In this document: piece by piece, positions 1-9,987 of the stretch | Layout: each line of letters begins with the position of its first letter | Position numbering within the stretch: the stretch's first letter is position 1 | Source of the DNA: Amoebidium appalachense | Lineage: Eukaryota > Ichthyosporea | NCBI GenBank assembly: GCA_963693365.1 | Contig: CAVNZM010000001.1 | Span: 1 to 64,000 of the forward strand | Direction: 5' to 3' | DNA: 64,000 nucleotides | The notes under the pieces: generated by a model | Seen by the model: the letters and a program-made list of their open reading frames with translations, nothing else | What the model was told of the DNA's origin: nothing | Database searches by the model: none | Translations under genes and position numbers: made by a program

Positions 1-302
1 CGTCGTTGTGTGCTACAAGCTACCTACAAACACATCTTCTGTGTTTAGCATCCACAGCCTTACAGCTATATATTCCTTTTCACCCACCCACCTACACCCA
101 CACTCAACCCCCATTGATCCACACATACGTGCTGTTTTTTCACGGGGCGAAGACTTCCCCCGTTTTTTTGGGCACATGGACCTCACGGATCAATAAATTG
201 ATGACTGGGGGCTTGCCGTGGTTTACAACCATTGCAGGTTCACTTTCGTCCAAGGGGATGTCCCCCTAGAGGCAACACACGTCCCGGAGTAGTTTTCATA
301 GA
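1..302 (+). mobile_element. Ngaro-type element, 3' terminal A2-B2 fragment
   Basis: This stretch matches, in inverse orientation, the 3' end of Ngaro D1 (15348-15640). It begins in the A repeat (CTACAAACACATCTTCTG... TTACAGCTATATATTCC), passes through the same linker (CACCCACCCACC... GGATCAATAAATTGATG) and ends in the 87-bp B repeat (GCCGTGG... AGTTTTCATAG). It is the end of another copy on the plus strand; its coding part lies left of the window. It stops where an LTR-B scrap begins, with no recognisable target duplication, so the junction looks like a rearrangement. Confidence 0.75.
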
Positions 303-552
303 TTATGTACACACGAACATGTACACGTACCTCCCTGAGTGGGTGGATCCGTGTACACACATATAAATATTCTAATCGATATTACAACACACGATTAAAG
401 CCGATACAACACGATTACAAGTATACAAGCATATCGGAGATCGATGCTACACTTTACATAATAGGAGTGTGGCTTTTACACTAAGCATATGAACTGAAAC
501 ATAACACAAACTGAGAAGATCTTACCATATGTAAATACTACGTATTACAACA
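303..552 (-). repeat. CopB-2-type LTR fragment
   Basis: Matches the U3 half of the CopB-2 LTR (about 50350-50602) in the same minus orientation and ends at the LTR tip GTATTACAACA. About 675 bp of U3/R/U5 is missing on the left, and no 5-bp target duplication flanks it. It abuts CopC coding sequence directly, so it is a rearranged scrap and not a clean solo LTR. Confidence 0.8.
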
Positions 553-1108
553 CCTCCGTGTCGTTCGTTACCTGCTCGGCACCATCAACCTCGGCCTCTA
601 CTACAGGAAGAAGGCCCCCAACAGCAAGGTGCCCATCCTTGAGTGCTACTCGGATTCTGACTTTGCTGGTTGCCCCACCACCCGTCGTTCCACGTCTGGT
701 TACGTCATCCTCCTCGAAGGCACCCCCGTCACCTACCACTCCAAGCTGCAGACGATCACTGCAACTTCCACCTGTGAGGCCGAGCTCCTGGCCCTCAATG
801 CTGCCGTGCAAGATGTTGTCTGGCACCGTGATCTACTAAAGGAGCTGGGCTACCCCATGACCGAGCCCACCCCCGTGTACTGTGACAATCAGTCCACCAT
901 TGCTCTGGACCAGGTCCACTCCAACACCATCAAGCACCGGACCAAGCACATTGCCGTTCGTTACTTCAACACCAAGGACTACATCAACAGTGGGGACGTC
1001 ACTGTCACCTACATCGACACCAAGAAGAACCTGGCCGACATCTTCACCAAGCCTCTGGCTGGTCCGGCCCACGACACACACCGTGCCAACCTCAGTCTCC
1101 GTGACTGA
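553..1108 (+). pseudogene. CopC pol fragment: copia RNase H domain
   Basis: A 5'-truncated copia pol: only the C-terminal RNase H remains. Visible motifs are VPILECYSDSDFAGC (first catalytic Asp), the ATSTCEAELLALNAA helix with the catalytic Glu, VYCDNQSTIAL (Asp) and the terminal NLADIFTKPLAGPAH block typical of Ty1/copia elements. It ends SLRD-stop, as the CopA elements do, but is clearly diverged from both CopA copies and from CopB. RNase H removes the RNA strand during reverse transcription; with gag, protease, integrase and RT missing, this copy is inert. The downstream 3' UTR, polypurine tract and LTR-C belong to the same element. Confidence 0.85.
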
Positions 1109-2537
1109 CCCGTGCACTGGTGTTCATCATCGAGTGGTTTCTGAGTAGGTTGGGGCCCTGGACAGCAGTTGACACACCTACGGTGATCAAGATGCCTCCC
1201 AACGAAAGTCTACTACTGTCATCTTCACTTGATTCTCAGCAAGACTTAGAAGTTGAGTTTTGTATTTATTTATTAGTTGTTGTAGTTTGTTTCCTTTTCC
1301 TTTCTTCATTTCTTTCTTTCTTTTCCGTTTCCGTGTACACGACATCTTAGATCTGTGTACGTATCGACATACTTAGCTCGCGCACACGTATTGTCGTTTG
1401 TGTCAAAATCAATATATGTCATCCAATCATATCTCGTTTGTATTTCCCAAATATAGTAACTTACATTCCTTTCTCATTCCTTTCCCACGACGTAGCATTG
1501 TGCTATGTTCTCCAACTATTAGGAATAATTATATTTAGACGTGTTATGATAAGAACATGTATAAATGTATGTTATGAATTAATAGTTATATAAGTGGTTT
1601 CATTTTGTTAAATGTTTCCGTGCTTTTATTAGAAGTTTCTTTCATTAGAGGATTGAGTTTTATATTCTATGTGTCGACAGACATTTTAATCGATATATTT
1701 TACACTCATAGTTTTCGTTCTTTTGATTGGTTTATCGTTTCACATTCCCAAGTATAAAAGGGACCTCATCTTGAAATAAATAAAAAGCAGTCGTATTCAT
1801 TTCCTATGGTTCCAGAAATCGTTCCACCTCTCCGGTTGTGTTTTTCCCGTGTGTCTCTGTGTTGTGTATATCATAACACCCATCTGTGCTCTCTGCTTCT
1901 CCGTTTACCCACACAAAATAACAACTACTCCTCATAGTTTCTCTTCATCAGTGGGGACTCAGTCTTACATCGTCATATGTGTGCATCTTCAGTGGGGATT
2001 ATTCTCCACCATCCGTCGTTTATTTATATTCATATCCCACCATATATATTGGTTTTCTTCTATATTCGACCTTATATATATGTCGAACTGGGATGGCGTC
2101 CCAGTATAAATAATTATCTATAGCCATGGCGTGCTGGTTGACTGCCAGTCTAAACCTAGTCCACGGGATGCCCCTTCCCCGTGTCTTAACTGGTTGACAA
2201 CCAGTCTATAAATCAGTCCACAAGATGTTCGTGCCTTGTGTTTACCTGGGTGGTCCCCAGTATAAACCATTAGCCACCAACACGTCACACATGCACTAGT
2301 GTTTCCTATATATATATATATCGCCAATAACCACCATGATTTCTTATTTCGAGTCTTCAGAGGCAACCGTCGTTGTGTGCCTCTTCAGTTTTGATTCTCT
2401 CCTTCCCACCTCAAGGATCTTCGGTTTGCATCCTCGAGTGGGGAAACTTGAGTGTGACGGCCCCTCCTGTGTTTGGACCTCATCTACCGTCACATCAACA
2501 GACACGAGAACACAAACTTCAACCCCTTGAGTGGGGA
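1109..2537 (+). mobile_element. CopC 3' untranslated region with polypurine tract, split by a CopA solo LTR
   Basis: Non-coding stretch between the CopC stop codon and its 3' LTR. It resembles the CopA 3' UTR (for example the CCACCATCCGTCGTTTATTTAT and AGAGGCAACCGTCGTTGTGTGC blocks, also at about 38690 and 38825). It holds four AGTGGGGA-like purine motifs (about 1952, 1991, 2435 and 2531); the last, TTGAGTGGGGA, lies directly before the LTR and is the working polypurine tract by position. A CopA solo LTR interrupts it at 1217-1923. Confidence 0.75.
1217..1923 (+). repeat. CopA solo LTR inserted in CopC
   Basis: A complete 707-bp CopA LTR, TGTCATCTTC... ACAAAATAACA, flanked by the 5-bp target duplication ACTAC (1212-1216 and 1924-1928). 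It has no adjoining PBS or polypurine tract, so it is a solo LTR left by LTR-LTR recombination. It keeps an ATTGG box, a TATAAAAGG box near 1755 and an AATAAA-type site near 1778. Confidence 0.9.
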
Positions 2538-2629
2538 TGTTGGAATACGTCACCATGTATGACAGCAAGAGCCTTGAAGTATGTATGTGTCTTAGCTTGT
2601 TTGTATTCGTGTCTGCTTTCCTTCTTTGT

Positions 2630-2683
<54 letters not shown>

Positions 2684-3439
2684 CCCCCCCCCCCCCCCCC
2701 CCCCCCGTATCTCTCACTCCCTTGTTTCTGTGAGCACAGATATCTGTAGATCTGTGCACACCTGGCTCTCTTGCCTGATAAGAACTTATTGTGTTTTTAT
2801 TTCTGTTTGCTCTCCTCTGTTTATCTGAGAGGTAGCGTGATTGGCTAGCCTCACTCGTTGTCTTTCCTTTATTTCAAAATGGCTTAGTTTTGTTCTCAAA
2901 AGGATGGCTCGCCAATAGTCGCGAGCGAGTACATCTGTAGATTGTGTTGTGCATTCCAGTCTATTAATATATGTGTGTTGTGATTGGACAATAGATATAT
3001 ATGGAATTCGGTTTATTGCAAAGTGTCTTCACTTTGAGAGTGTCGACTATTAGGAAATATATGTATTTAAATAAGTTTCTTTATAGAGACGAACATAAAT
3101 ATATATGTGAGTTAATAGTGACTAGATGTATAATTACTTAATTTATTTAAGTAAGAGTTTCTAAACTTTAGTTTAATCGAAAGTTGGAATGCGTATGCTC
3201 TGTCGGAATGTGTTTTTCTATCTTCTGATAGAACCGATTGGTTCTCCCTCTTTAGTTGTGATAAGGTGATAAGTCGCAAGTACAAAAGGAACCGAGAGCA
3301 CAATAAAGAATCAGTTGTTGTTTGAAATCTTTCAATGTCTCGAGTGAACAACTCCGATTGCCCTCTCATTAATGTGTTAGTCGTGTTTTACATGACACCT
3401 CTGTGCACTCTGCTCCCTTAGACCCGTACAAAAACAACA
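2538..3439 (+). repeat. CopC 3' LTR
   Basis: Starts TGTTGGAATACGTCACC directly after the polypurine tract and ends ...GTACAAAAACAACA. About 900 bp. Contains a (CT)25 tract running into about 26 C (2631-2706), an ATTGG box (about 3237) and a TACAAAAGG TATA-like box (about 3280), then AATAAA (about 3303), in the usual U3-R order. The next bases are Ngaro D0 RT sequence, so CopC was inserted in or recombined into D0. The matching left target duplication is lost. Confidence 0.75.
2631..2706. repeat. (CT)n followed by poly(C) microsatellite
   Basis: About 25 CT units directly followed by about 26 C, inside the LTR-C U3. The tract is long enough to be length-variable. It generates Ser-Leu and proline-run ORFs with no coding meaning. 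Confidence 0.95.
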
Positions 3440-4148
3440 GATGGGCATGTGCCGGAAGGCAGCCTGCACGTCTGCCACGGCCATGTAGCAGCTGGGGCCT
3501 GCGTCGAGAATGAGCTGGGTGACGTCCCGGGCTCGAATGTACTGAAGTTCGTCGGGGTAGGTGACGCTGTCATTGACGCTGCTGCCCCGGGGCCATGAGA
3601 GGTGGTGAATTCGACGATACTTGGGGGGGTCCCTTTTTTAGTAACGGCGCTGATGGGGGAGGAACGGTTGACTGGAAATTCGGCGAAGAATTGGTCCGGG
3701 GAGAGGGGGCCGCGCAGGTGGCCGAGGGCGAATTCGTTGGCAATAGCTGCCGTGATAGCGGCAGCAGCAGCCGGGGTGGTGGGTAGGTTGGGGCCCACCC
3801 GAGACGTGGAGGGGCCGCGGTAGCCGATGTCGACACCAAATTCGACATCGTGGAGGAGCTGTGCGGCGAATGTTGGTGTGGGTAGGATGCCAGCAGCTCC
3901 CGGAGGCGGGAGGTGTCAATGTGGTGCTGGGGCAGCGGGCGGGCCTCCGGGTCTGAGCCTCGGGGGAAGGTGTGGTTAGCAAGGGTGGGGCACCCTCGGG
4001 GAGGTCCCGGCAGCGGGGGGGGGGGGGGGGGGGCAGCAGGGCCCCGGGGGGTTAGAGTAGGGCAGCTGGGCCCGAGGGAGGGTTTGCAGAGAGGGCAGCG
4101 GGGCCCTGTGCAGGGGAAGCCCGAGCACGCGCGGGTGTGGGCGGACAC
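3440..4148 (-). pseudogene. Ngaro D0 RT N-terminal fragment
   Basis: Homologous to the first part of the D1 RT frame (18235-18798 and beyond). Shared stretches include the PNLPTTP region, LGHLRGPLSP, FFAEFPV.RSSPI.AVTKKG and ADVQAAFR-type sequence read across two frames. The segment ends before the catalytic YVDD block. Small indels move the frame (one piece in 3418-3798, another in 3570-4148), so no intact RT could be made. It starts after the poly(C) spacer that follows gag. Confidence 0.7.
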
Positions 4149-4225
4149 AGAGGTAGAAGAAGGGGGGGGGAGGGAGTGCTAGGTGAGTGCCAGGGGAGGG
4201 GAAGCTCGTGGGATGGGGGGGGGGG

Positions 4226-4940
4226 TGTTGTTTTGTGTGGGTAAACGGGGAAGCAGAGTGCACAGATGGGTGTTATGTTATACACAACACAGAGACACAC
4301 GGGAGAAACACAACCGGAGAGGTGGAACGATAACTGGGGCCATAGGAAATGATTCGACTGCTTGATATTTATTTCAAGATGAAGTCCCTTTTATACTTGG
4401 GAATGTGAAATCGATAAACCAATCAAAAGACGAAAACTATGAGTGAAAAATATATCGATCGAAATGTCTGTCGACACATAGAATATAAAATGCAATCCTC
4501 TAATAAAAGAAACTTCTAATAAAAGCACGGAAACATTTAACAAAATGAAACCACTTATGTAACCATTAGTTCACAACATACATTTATACATGTTCTTATC
4601 ATAACACGTCTAAATATAATTATTCCTAATAGTTGGAGAACATAGCACAATGCTACGTCGTGAGAAAGGAATGGGAAAGGAATGTAAGTTACTATATTTG
4701 GGAAAATACAAACGAGATCTGATTGGATGACATATTTAGATATTGACACAAACGACAATACGTGTGCGTGAGCTAAATATCTCGATGTGTACACAGATCT
4801 AAGATATCGGTGTACACGGAAACAGAAAGGAAAGAAAGAAAGGAAGAAAGGAAAAGAAAAAAGGAAACAAACTACAACAAACTAATAAACATATATAAAA
4901 CTCAACTTCTAAGTCTTGCTGAGAATCAGGGAAGATGACA
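4226..4940 (-). repeat. CopA-1 3' LTR
   Basis: Reads TGTTGTTTTGTG... on the plus strand and ends ...GGGAAGATGACA. The polypurine tract (CCTTGAGTGGGGA in element sense) directly abuts it at 4941-4953. Confidence 0.92.
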
Positions 4941-5295
4941 TCCCCACTCAAGGGTTGGAAGTTGGGTTCTCGTGAAGTTTGTTGATGTGACTGTTGATGT
5001 CAATACTCTCACACATGTAGAAGCAGGTGCCGTGAAGTCACAGTCAAGTTTCCCCACTCGAGAAGACAATGGAGAAGACTTGAAGGGGCAAGCCGGGGAA
5101 GAAAACCTATATACATGATGGTATATAAATAAACGACGGATGGTGGAGAAAGAAGTCCCCACTGAAGATGCACACACTGAAGATCGATGAAGACAGCAGT
5201 AGACTTTCGTTGGGAGGTGTCTCTACACGGTGATGTGTAGACCACTGGCCGGGGCCCCAACCTACTTGAAGACCACTGTAGATGAACCGGGGGGA

Positions 5296-5296
<1 letters not shown>

Positions 5297-5344
<48 letters not shown>
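5297..5344. repeat. poly(G) run (poly(C) in element sense) after the CopA-1 stop codon
   Basis: About 48 consecutive G. It sits just downstream of the pol stop codon in element sense. CopA-2 has a shorter C run at the same place (38513-38540), so the position is conserved within the family while its length varies. Confidence 0.95.
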
Positions 5345-5348
<4 letters not shown>

Positions 5349-7595
5349 CTCAGTCACGAAGACTGAGTGAAGCACGGTGCTGCTCGTGGGAGGGCCCGGG
5401 CAGGGGCTTGGTGAAGTTGTCGGCCACGTTGTCTTTGGTGGACACGTAGGTGACGACCACATCCCCACTCTTGATGTAGTCCTTCGTGTTGTGGTACCGG
5501 ACGGCAATGTGTTTGGTTCGGTGCTTGATGCTGCTGGTGTGCAGAAGGGCAATGGTGGACTGGTTGTCACAGTAGACGGGGGTGGGGTCGGTCATCGGGT
5601 AGCCGAGTTCACGGAGGAGATCACGGTGCCAGATGACGTTTTGAACAGCAGCATTGATGGCCAGAAGCTCAGCCTCGGTGGTGGATGTTGCCGTGATGGA
5701 CTGCAGCTTCGAATACCATGTGATGGGTATGCCCTTGAAGAAGATGATGTATCCGGTGGTTGAACGACGGGTGTTGGGGCAGTTGGCAAAGTCGGCATCA
5801 GAATAACACTCAAGCAAGGGGGTGTTGTCGTCGGATGCAGACTTGTCGTAGTGAAGGCCGAGGTTGGAAGTGCCGATGAGGTACCGAACTACACGGAGCA
5901 GACATTCCCATGCAAGTTTGGTTGGGTTGGCACTGAATCTACCGAGGTGGTGATGCCTGCTTGAGGCCGTAGAGTGCCTTCTTGAGTTTCCAGACCTTGT
6001 GCTCGTTGCCGGGGGTGATGAAGCTAGGTGGTGGCTCAATGTAGATGTCTTCTTGAAGAGGACTGTTGAGGAAGGCTGTAGAGACGTCGAGTTGATGAAT
6101 CTCATGGTTGCCGTCCACACCGATGGCAAGGAGGGCACGGACGGAGGAGGACATCACCACGGGGGAAGAGGTGTCACCGTAGTCAACACCGTAGACTTGA
6201 GTGAAGCCCTTTGCAACACCACGAGCCTTGATCTTGGTGTCACCGGCTGAGTTGAGGACTTTCTCAGTCACAATCCACTGGAACTTGATGATGTTGGCAT
6301 GAGGGGGGGATCAACGACGGTGAAGACATCCTTGGTGATGAAGGCTTGGTACTCGGAGGTGAGGGCAGCTATGACGGCATCACCGTTGGGACCGTTGCAA
6401 AGCTTTTGTATGCCCTTGGGGAGTTGGTCAATGTTGATGGTCGGTGCTGTGATGCTGACCAGTGCCGTAGGACCTGGTGGCTTGGTGAGACGTGCAGACC
6501 GACGAAGGTTGGTCTTGGGGGGGTCCTTGAGGGGGGTTGAGGCCGGGGAAGTGTTGTAGGCCGGGACAGGGGCATGGAAGCCAGGAATAGGACCGGTGGT
6601 GAGGGGGGAATCGGTGTCCACAGGGCTGCTCGAGGCCGAGTGGAAGGTGGGGGACCCAGGACGAACCGGAGTCATGTAGCCGGGTTGATGCACAGCAACG
6701 GGGGGTGCCGGTAGCAAGGGTTGTTGGCCAGTGGGGGGGGGGGCTCAGGGGAGGTACGGGTTCGACCGGGGCTGGTTGGTTGTGCCAGGACGGTTGGGAG
6801 ATGACTACAGACGGAATTTCATCGTCATCTTCGGAGGGGGGGTCCAATGTCGGCAGATCGGGTTTGGGGGGATCGGGGACCTGATTGGTGCTGCTCGTGA
6901 ATTTTGACTCGTCAAAGATGACGTCACGGCAGATCTTGACTTGGTTGCTGGCACGGTGGAGGATCTTGTGCGCCTTGGAGGGCAGATCCCAGCCGACGTA
7001 GGTGCCGACTCTGACGGTTGATGCAAGCTTGTTCCTCTTGGATCGGGGAACATGCACATAGGCAGGGGAGCCGAACACGTGGAGCTGGGAGACGTCGGGT
7101 TTGAGGCCGTGGAAGGCCTCGAAGGGGGTGTTGCCGTTGGAAGCAGATGACGGTGTGACGTTGATGATGTAGCCAGCATGTTTGAGAGCAGCAACCCGCA
7201 ACTTGGGAGAGAGAGGTTGATCCTTTTCTGCATGGAGGAAGCAACGGACTGTCTCTTGAAGTTCTCTCATCTTCCGTTCAACAACACCGTTGTGCTGTGG
7301 TGTGTCGACGGGGGCAAACTCCATGTTAATGCCTTTCTGCTTGCAGTAGGCCTCGGTGTCCTTGGATGTGAACTCAGAGCCGGAGTCAAACCGAAGATGG
7401 GTGACGATCTCAGGTGTCTGTCGTTCGACAGTTTCAACTAGAGACTGATTGTAGCTGAGGGTTTCAGCACGGTTGTAGAGGGGGAACACGGTGGTGTAAC
7501 CGGTGGCATCACAAACTGTTGGAAGATGGTATCGTTATCCAGTCCGATCGCATGAATCAGATCATGATCGGCTGGTGGCCTGCGAGATCTTAACC

Positions 7596-7668
7596 GATCT
7601 CGTAGCTCAGTTGGTAGAGCACTCGACCGGAGATAGAGGGGTCGCGGGTTCAAATCCCGTCGGGTTCA
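7596..7668 (+). tRNA. tRNA-like sequence in TRIM-1 left LTR
   Basis: A 73-nt copy of the unit described at 7966-8038. It carries one change in the 3' acceptor strand (CGGGTTC for CGGGATC) that breaks the pair with position 3. A box, B box and the TTTTT run (7671-7675) are unchanged. Confidence 0.6.
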
Positions 7669-7965
7669 TCTTTTTCTCATCCTCTTCTCGCTGGGGTAAA
7701 AGCCAGCACGCCTTTACTGGCGTCATCACAACCATTGGCAGTGGTTAGGTTGTGATCTCAAGGCTAGCAAGATCGCTAGTCTCTGCACCAGGACAAAATC
7801 CAAAATGGTAGCATGAACAGGGGTTCAGTGGGGACTGAGGGGGCAGTCCACCCTAACCTGATTCTGCGATTCGTCCTGAGTGGGGATGTTGGAAGATGGT
7901 ATCGTTATCCAGTCCGATCGCATGAATCAGATCATGATCGGCTGGTGGCCTGCGAGATCTTAACC

Positions 7966-8038
7966 GATCTCGTAGCTCAGTTGGTAGAGCACTCGACCGG
8001 AGATAGAGGGGTCGCGGGTTCAAATCCCGTCGGGATCA
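7966..8038 (+). tRNA. tRNA-like sequence in TRIM-1 right LTR
   Basis: Folds as a standard 73-nt cloverleaf: acceptor GATCTCG/CGGGATC (7 bp, one G-U) with discriminator A; D arm GCTC-AGTTGGTA-GAGC; anticodon stem CTCGA/TAGAG with one G-A mismatch; 5-nt variable loop; T arm GCGGG-TTCAAAT-CCCGT. The A box TAGCTCAGTTGG (7973-7984) and B box GGTTCAAATCC (8017-8027) match the pol III consensus, and TTTTT follows at 8041-8045. The anticodon loop CCGGAGA would put GGA at 34-36, but position 33 is C where U is near-universal, and a serine tRNA should have a long variable arm. So an amino-acid identity is not supported: a transcription unit and structure are likely, decoding is doubtful. Confidence 0.65.
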
Positions 8039-9987
8039 TCTTTTTCTCATCCTCTTCTCGCTGGGGTAAAAGCCAGCACGCCTTTACTGGCGTCATCACA
8101 ACCATCGGCAGTGGTTAGGTTGTGATCTCAAGGCTAGCAAGATCGCTAGTCTCTGCACCAGGACAAAATCCAAAACAAACACACACCAGAGCAACCTTGT
8201 AGCCTCCGTAGGAAGCACAGGGAGCTTCGAAGAAGTCCAGGTGCCACTTAGCACCGGGGATGGTGAAACGGGAACGGGTGCCGGGAAATGGAGCCTTGGT
8301 GGTCTTGCCAGACATGCAGCCGAAGCAGTCACTGTGGTCGTGTGACTTGAGGGAGGGGGGCATGCCGATGACAAGCTCATTCTTGGCCATTCTGGTGACG
8401 GTGGATAGGGCACGGTGGCCGAGACGGTTGTGCCAAAGGGTAAGGTCGTCGGTTGGTTGAGTCCTTGCTGTGTAGGCTTGGACCCACGGGTGTTGAGGGG
8501 TGTCAATCACGTAGTCAGTGATGTAGTAAAGGCCGTTGAGGGGAGTGAGGTCGGAAATAATGTCACCATTACGGCTGTAGAGGAACGACGGATGAGTGTC
8601 TGCATCGTCACAGTGACCAAGGAGGCCGGCAGTTGAGGCCATGGAGGCAGACACGAGGAAGGACGGTGACTCGGGTACGTAGAGAGCATTGATGCTGCAC
8701 GGGGTTGAGTTGCCGTTGTAGTGCAGGGTCATGTTGATGATGCCACGGTGTGTGGCATTGACGGTGCCAAGGCCGTGAATGGGGGTGGGGGGACACGGGG
8801 TAAGGGAGGAGAAATACTCCTTGATGGGGCAGATGTGTGCATTACAAGCATTGTCCCAGACGGGGTCGTCACGGTCGGGTGTGCCGGTGGAGGAGATGAG
8901 TGCAAATTGCACACTCTTGTTGCCTTTCTCCTGCTTGGCACGACGAGCAACAGCACAGCCAGGCTCTGGGCATGATGTGATGTGGTGGGGTTCATGGCAG
9001 TAGGAACACTCCACTCTCTTTTTGTTGTGCTGTCGGTTACGGTTGTCCCTGTTACCACGGGGGTAAGGGGAAGTTGAACGGGGGCCGGGTGACTTGGAGG
9101 ACGGACAAGGATCACGGGAACGGGACGGGGAACGGTGAGGTGTATGCTCACGTCAGGGATACGGTTACGGAGGTCACCGGGGGGAAGCACTCTGCTCTGG
9201 AGTGCACGAAGAGGACAGTTGTTGACGGTTGCACCAGTCCCTGCGTCTATGAGGCCGGCACGGATTTCAGCTCCTCGGATGTCACTGATGAGCTGGTTGA
9301 AGGACGGGTAGGCCTTGTTGTTCATCCAGTAGTCGGAGCAGAGACGTTCAATGTCGGAGCAGACCAGGGCCGTGTTCTTCCGGAGGTGAAGGAAGAACTT
9401 ACGTACGACATCCTTGTGCTGGACGGGCTCGTCGAGGCAGGCAAGTGTCGTAGCCAGACGTTGGAGACGGGTGAGGTATGCTGTGACGTCACGGTTGGGG
9501 TAGTCTCGGAGTTCAAGCTCCTCGCAGGTGGCTTGAATCTGGTGACTCGGGCCTCCTTCTCTGCCACATACGCCATACGCAGGTTGTGGAAGACTTCTCC
9601 ACCGTGAACACCGTCTTGCATCCGGCCGGAGTCGTAGAGCTCTGTCGGATGGACGGACTGGTTGAGGATCTGGTCGAGGACGTCGGAAGCTTTCTTGTAG
9701 GAGTCCTTGGTGGCGTAGCCTAGCCACTGGTTGGCCTCAGTGCCGTCAACCCACTGTGGCCTCTTGATAGCGTCAACGAATTTCTCGGCAATGGTTGTTC
9801 TAATGAACCGGTGGATAAGTGGCTCCCACTCGAAATAATTGAGACGTTTCTCGTCTCTTTTCTCGGACGGATTCCATATTGCAAGGTTGATGTACGACGG
9901 TTTGTCAGTCATGATTGAAGCGGTAAGACGGAGGAATTTCGCGGTTGTAACGAGATTGTGTGTTAGCGTGCAAAGGGGCCGTAAACC

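Larger units (their letters stand above)
7512..8180 (+). mobile_element. TRIM-1: miniature LTR element with tRNA-like LTRs, with 5-bp duplications
   Basis: Two 289-bp direct repeats (7517-7805 and 7887-8175) begin TGTTGGAAGATGG and end ATCCAAAA. They enclose only 81 bp: a PBS-like TGGTAGCATGAACAGG directly after the left repeat and a polypurine tract GAGTGGGGA directly before the right one. The 5-bp target duplication CAAAC flanks the whole (7512-7516, 8176-8180), and the interrupted CopA integrase reads on across it. That is the anatomy of a terminal-repeat retrotransposon in miniature. It encodes no protein. Its repeats differ at two bases (one in the tRNA-like acceptor stem), so the insertion is recent. 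It lies antisense to the host copia element. Confidence 0.9.
5350..9912 (-). pseudogene. CopA-1 gag-pol polyprotein (disrupted)
   Basis: Starts at the ATG on 9910-9912 (MTDKPSYINL), 75 nt inside the 5' LTR. In order: Gag (VDAIKRPQWV... QSVHPTELYDSG), CX2CX4HX4C zinc knuckle CSYCHEPHHITSC, a protease-like WDNACNAHICP, GAG-preintegrase LWHNRLGHRAL, integrase (WHLDFFE, FDSGSEFTS, NGVVERKMRELQE supply D, D, E), RT N-terminal half (QLDVSTAFLNSPL), then RNase H (LLECYSDADF, TSTTEAELLA, YCDNQSTIAL) ending SLRD-stop. Defects: frameshifts in gag near 9540 and 9150, TRIM-1 in integrase, frameshifts in the Pro-rich linker, and loss of RT between GLKQAS and LGRFSAN (junction near 5945), which removes YVDD. 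It cannot support transposition. Confidence 0.9.

Noticed and set aside
1217-1923. 3' LTR of CopC
   Set aside because: It has its own ACTAC duplication, matches the CopA LTR, and CopC has its own polypurine tract and LTR at 2538.
2631-2706. CRISPR-like or other regular repeat array
   Set aside because: Only mono- and dinucleotide repeats; no spaced direct repeats with unique spacers anywhere in the window.
7596-7668. Ordinary host tRNA gene
   Set aside because: It occurs inside both LTRs of a 659-bp element found twice, lacks U33, has an anticodon-stem mismatch, and its GGA anticodon does not fit a short variable arm.
7806-7821. TRIM tRNA-like unit as its own reverse-transcription primer
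   Set aside because: The PBS TGGTAGCATG matches the 3' end of this tRNA-like sequence only at the universal TGG; initiator tRNA-Met (TGGTAGCA) fits better.
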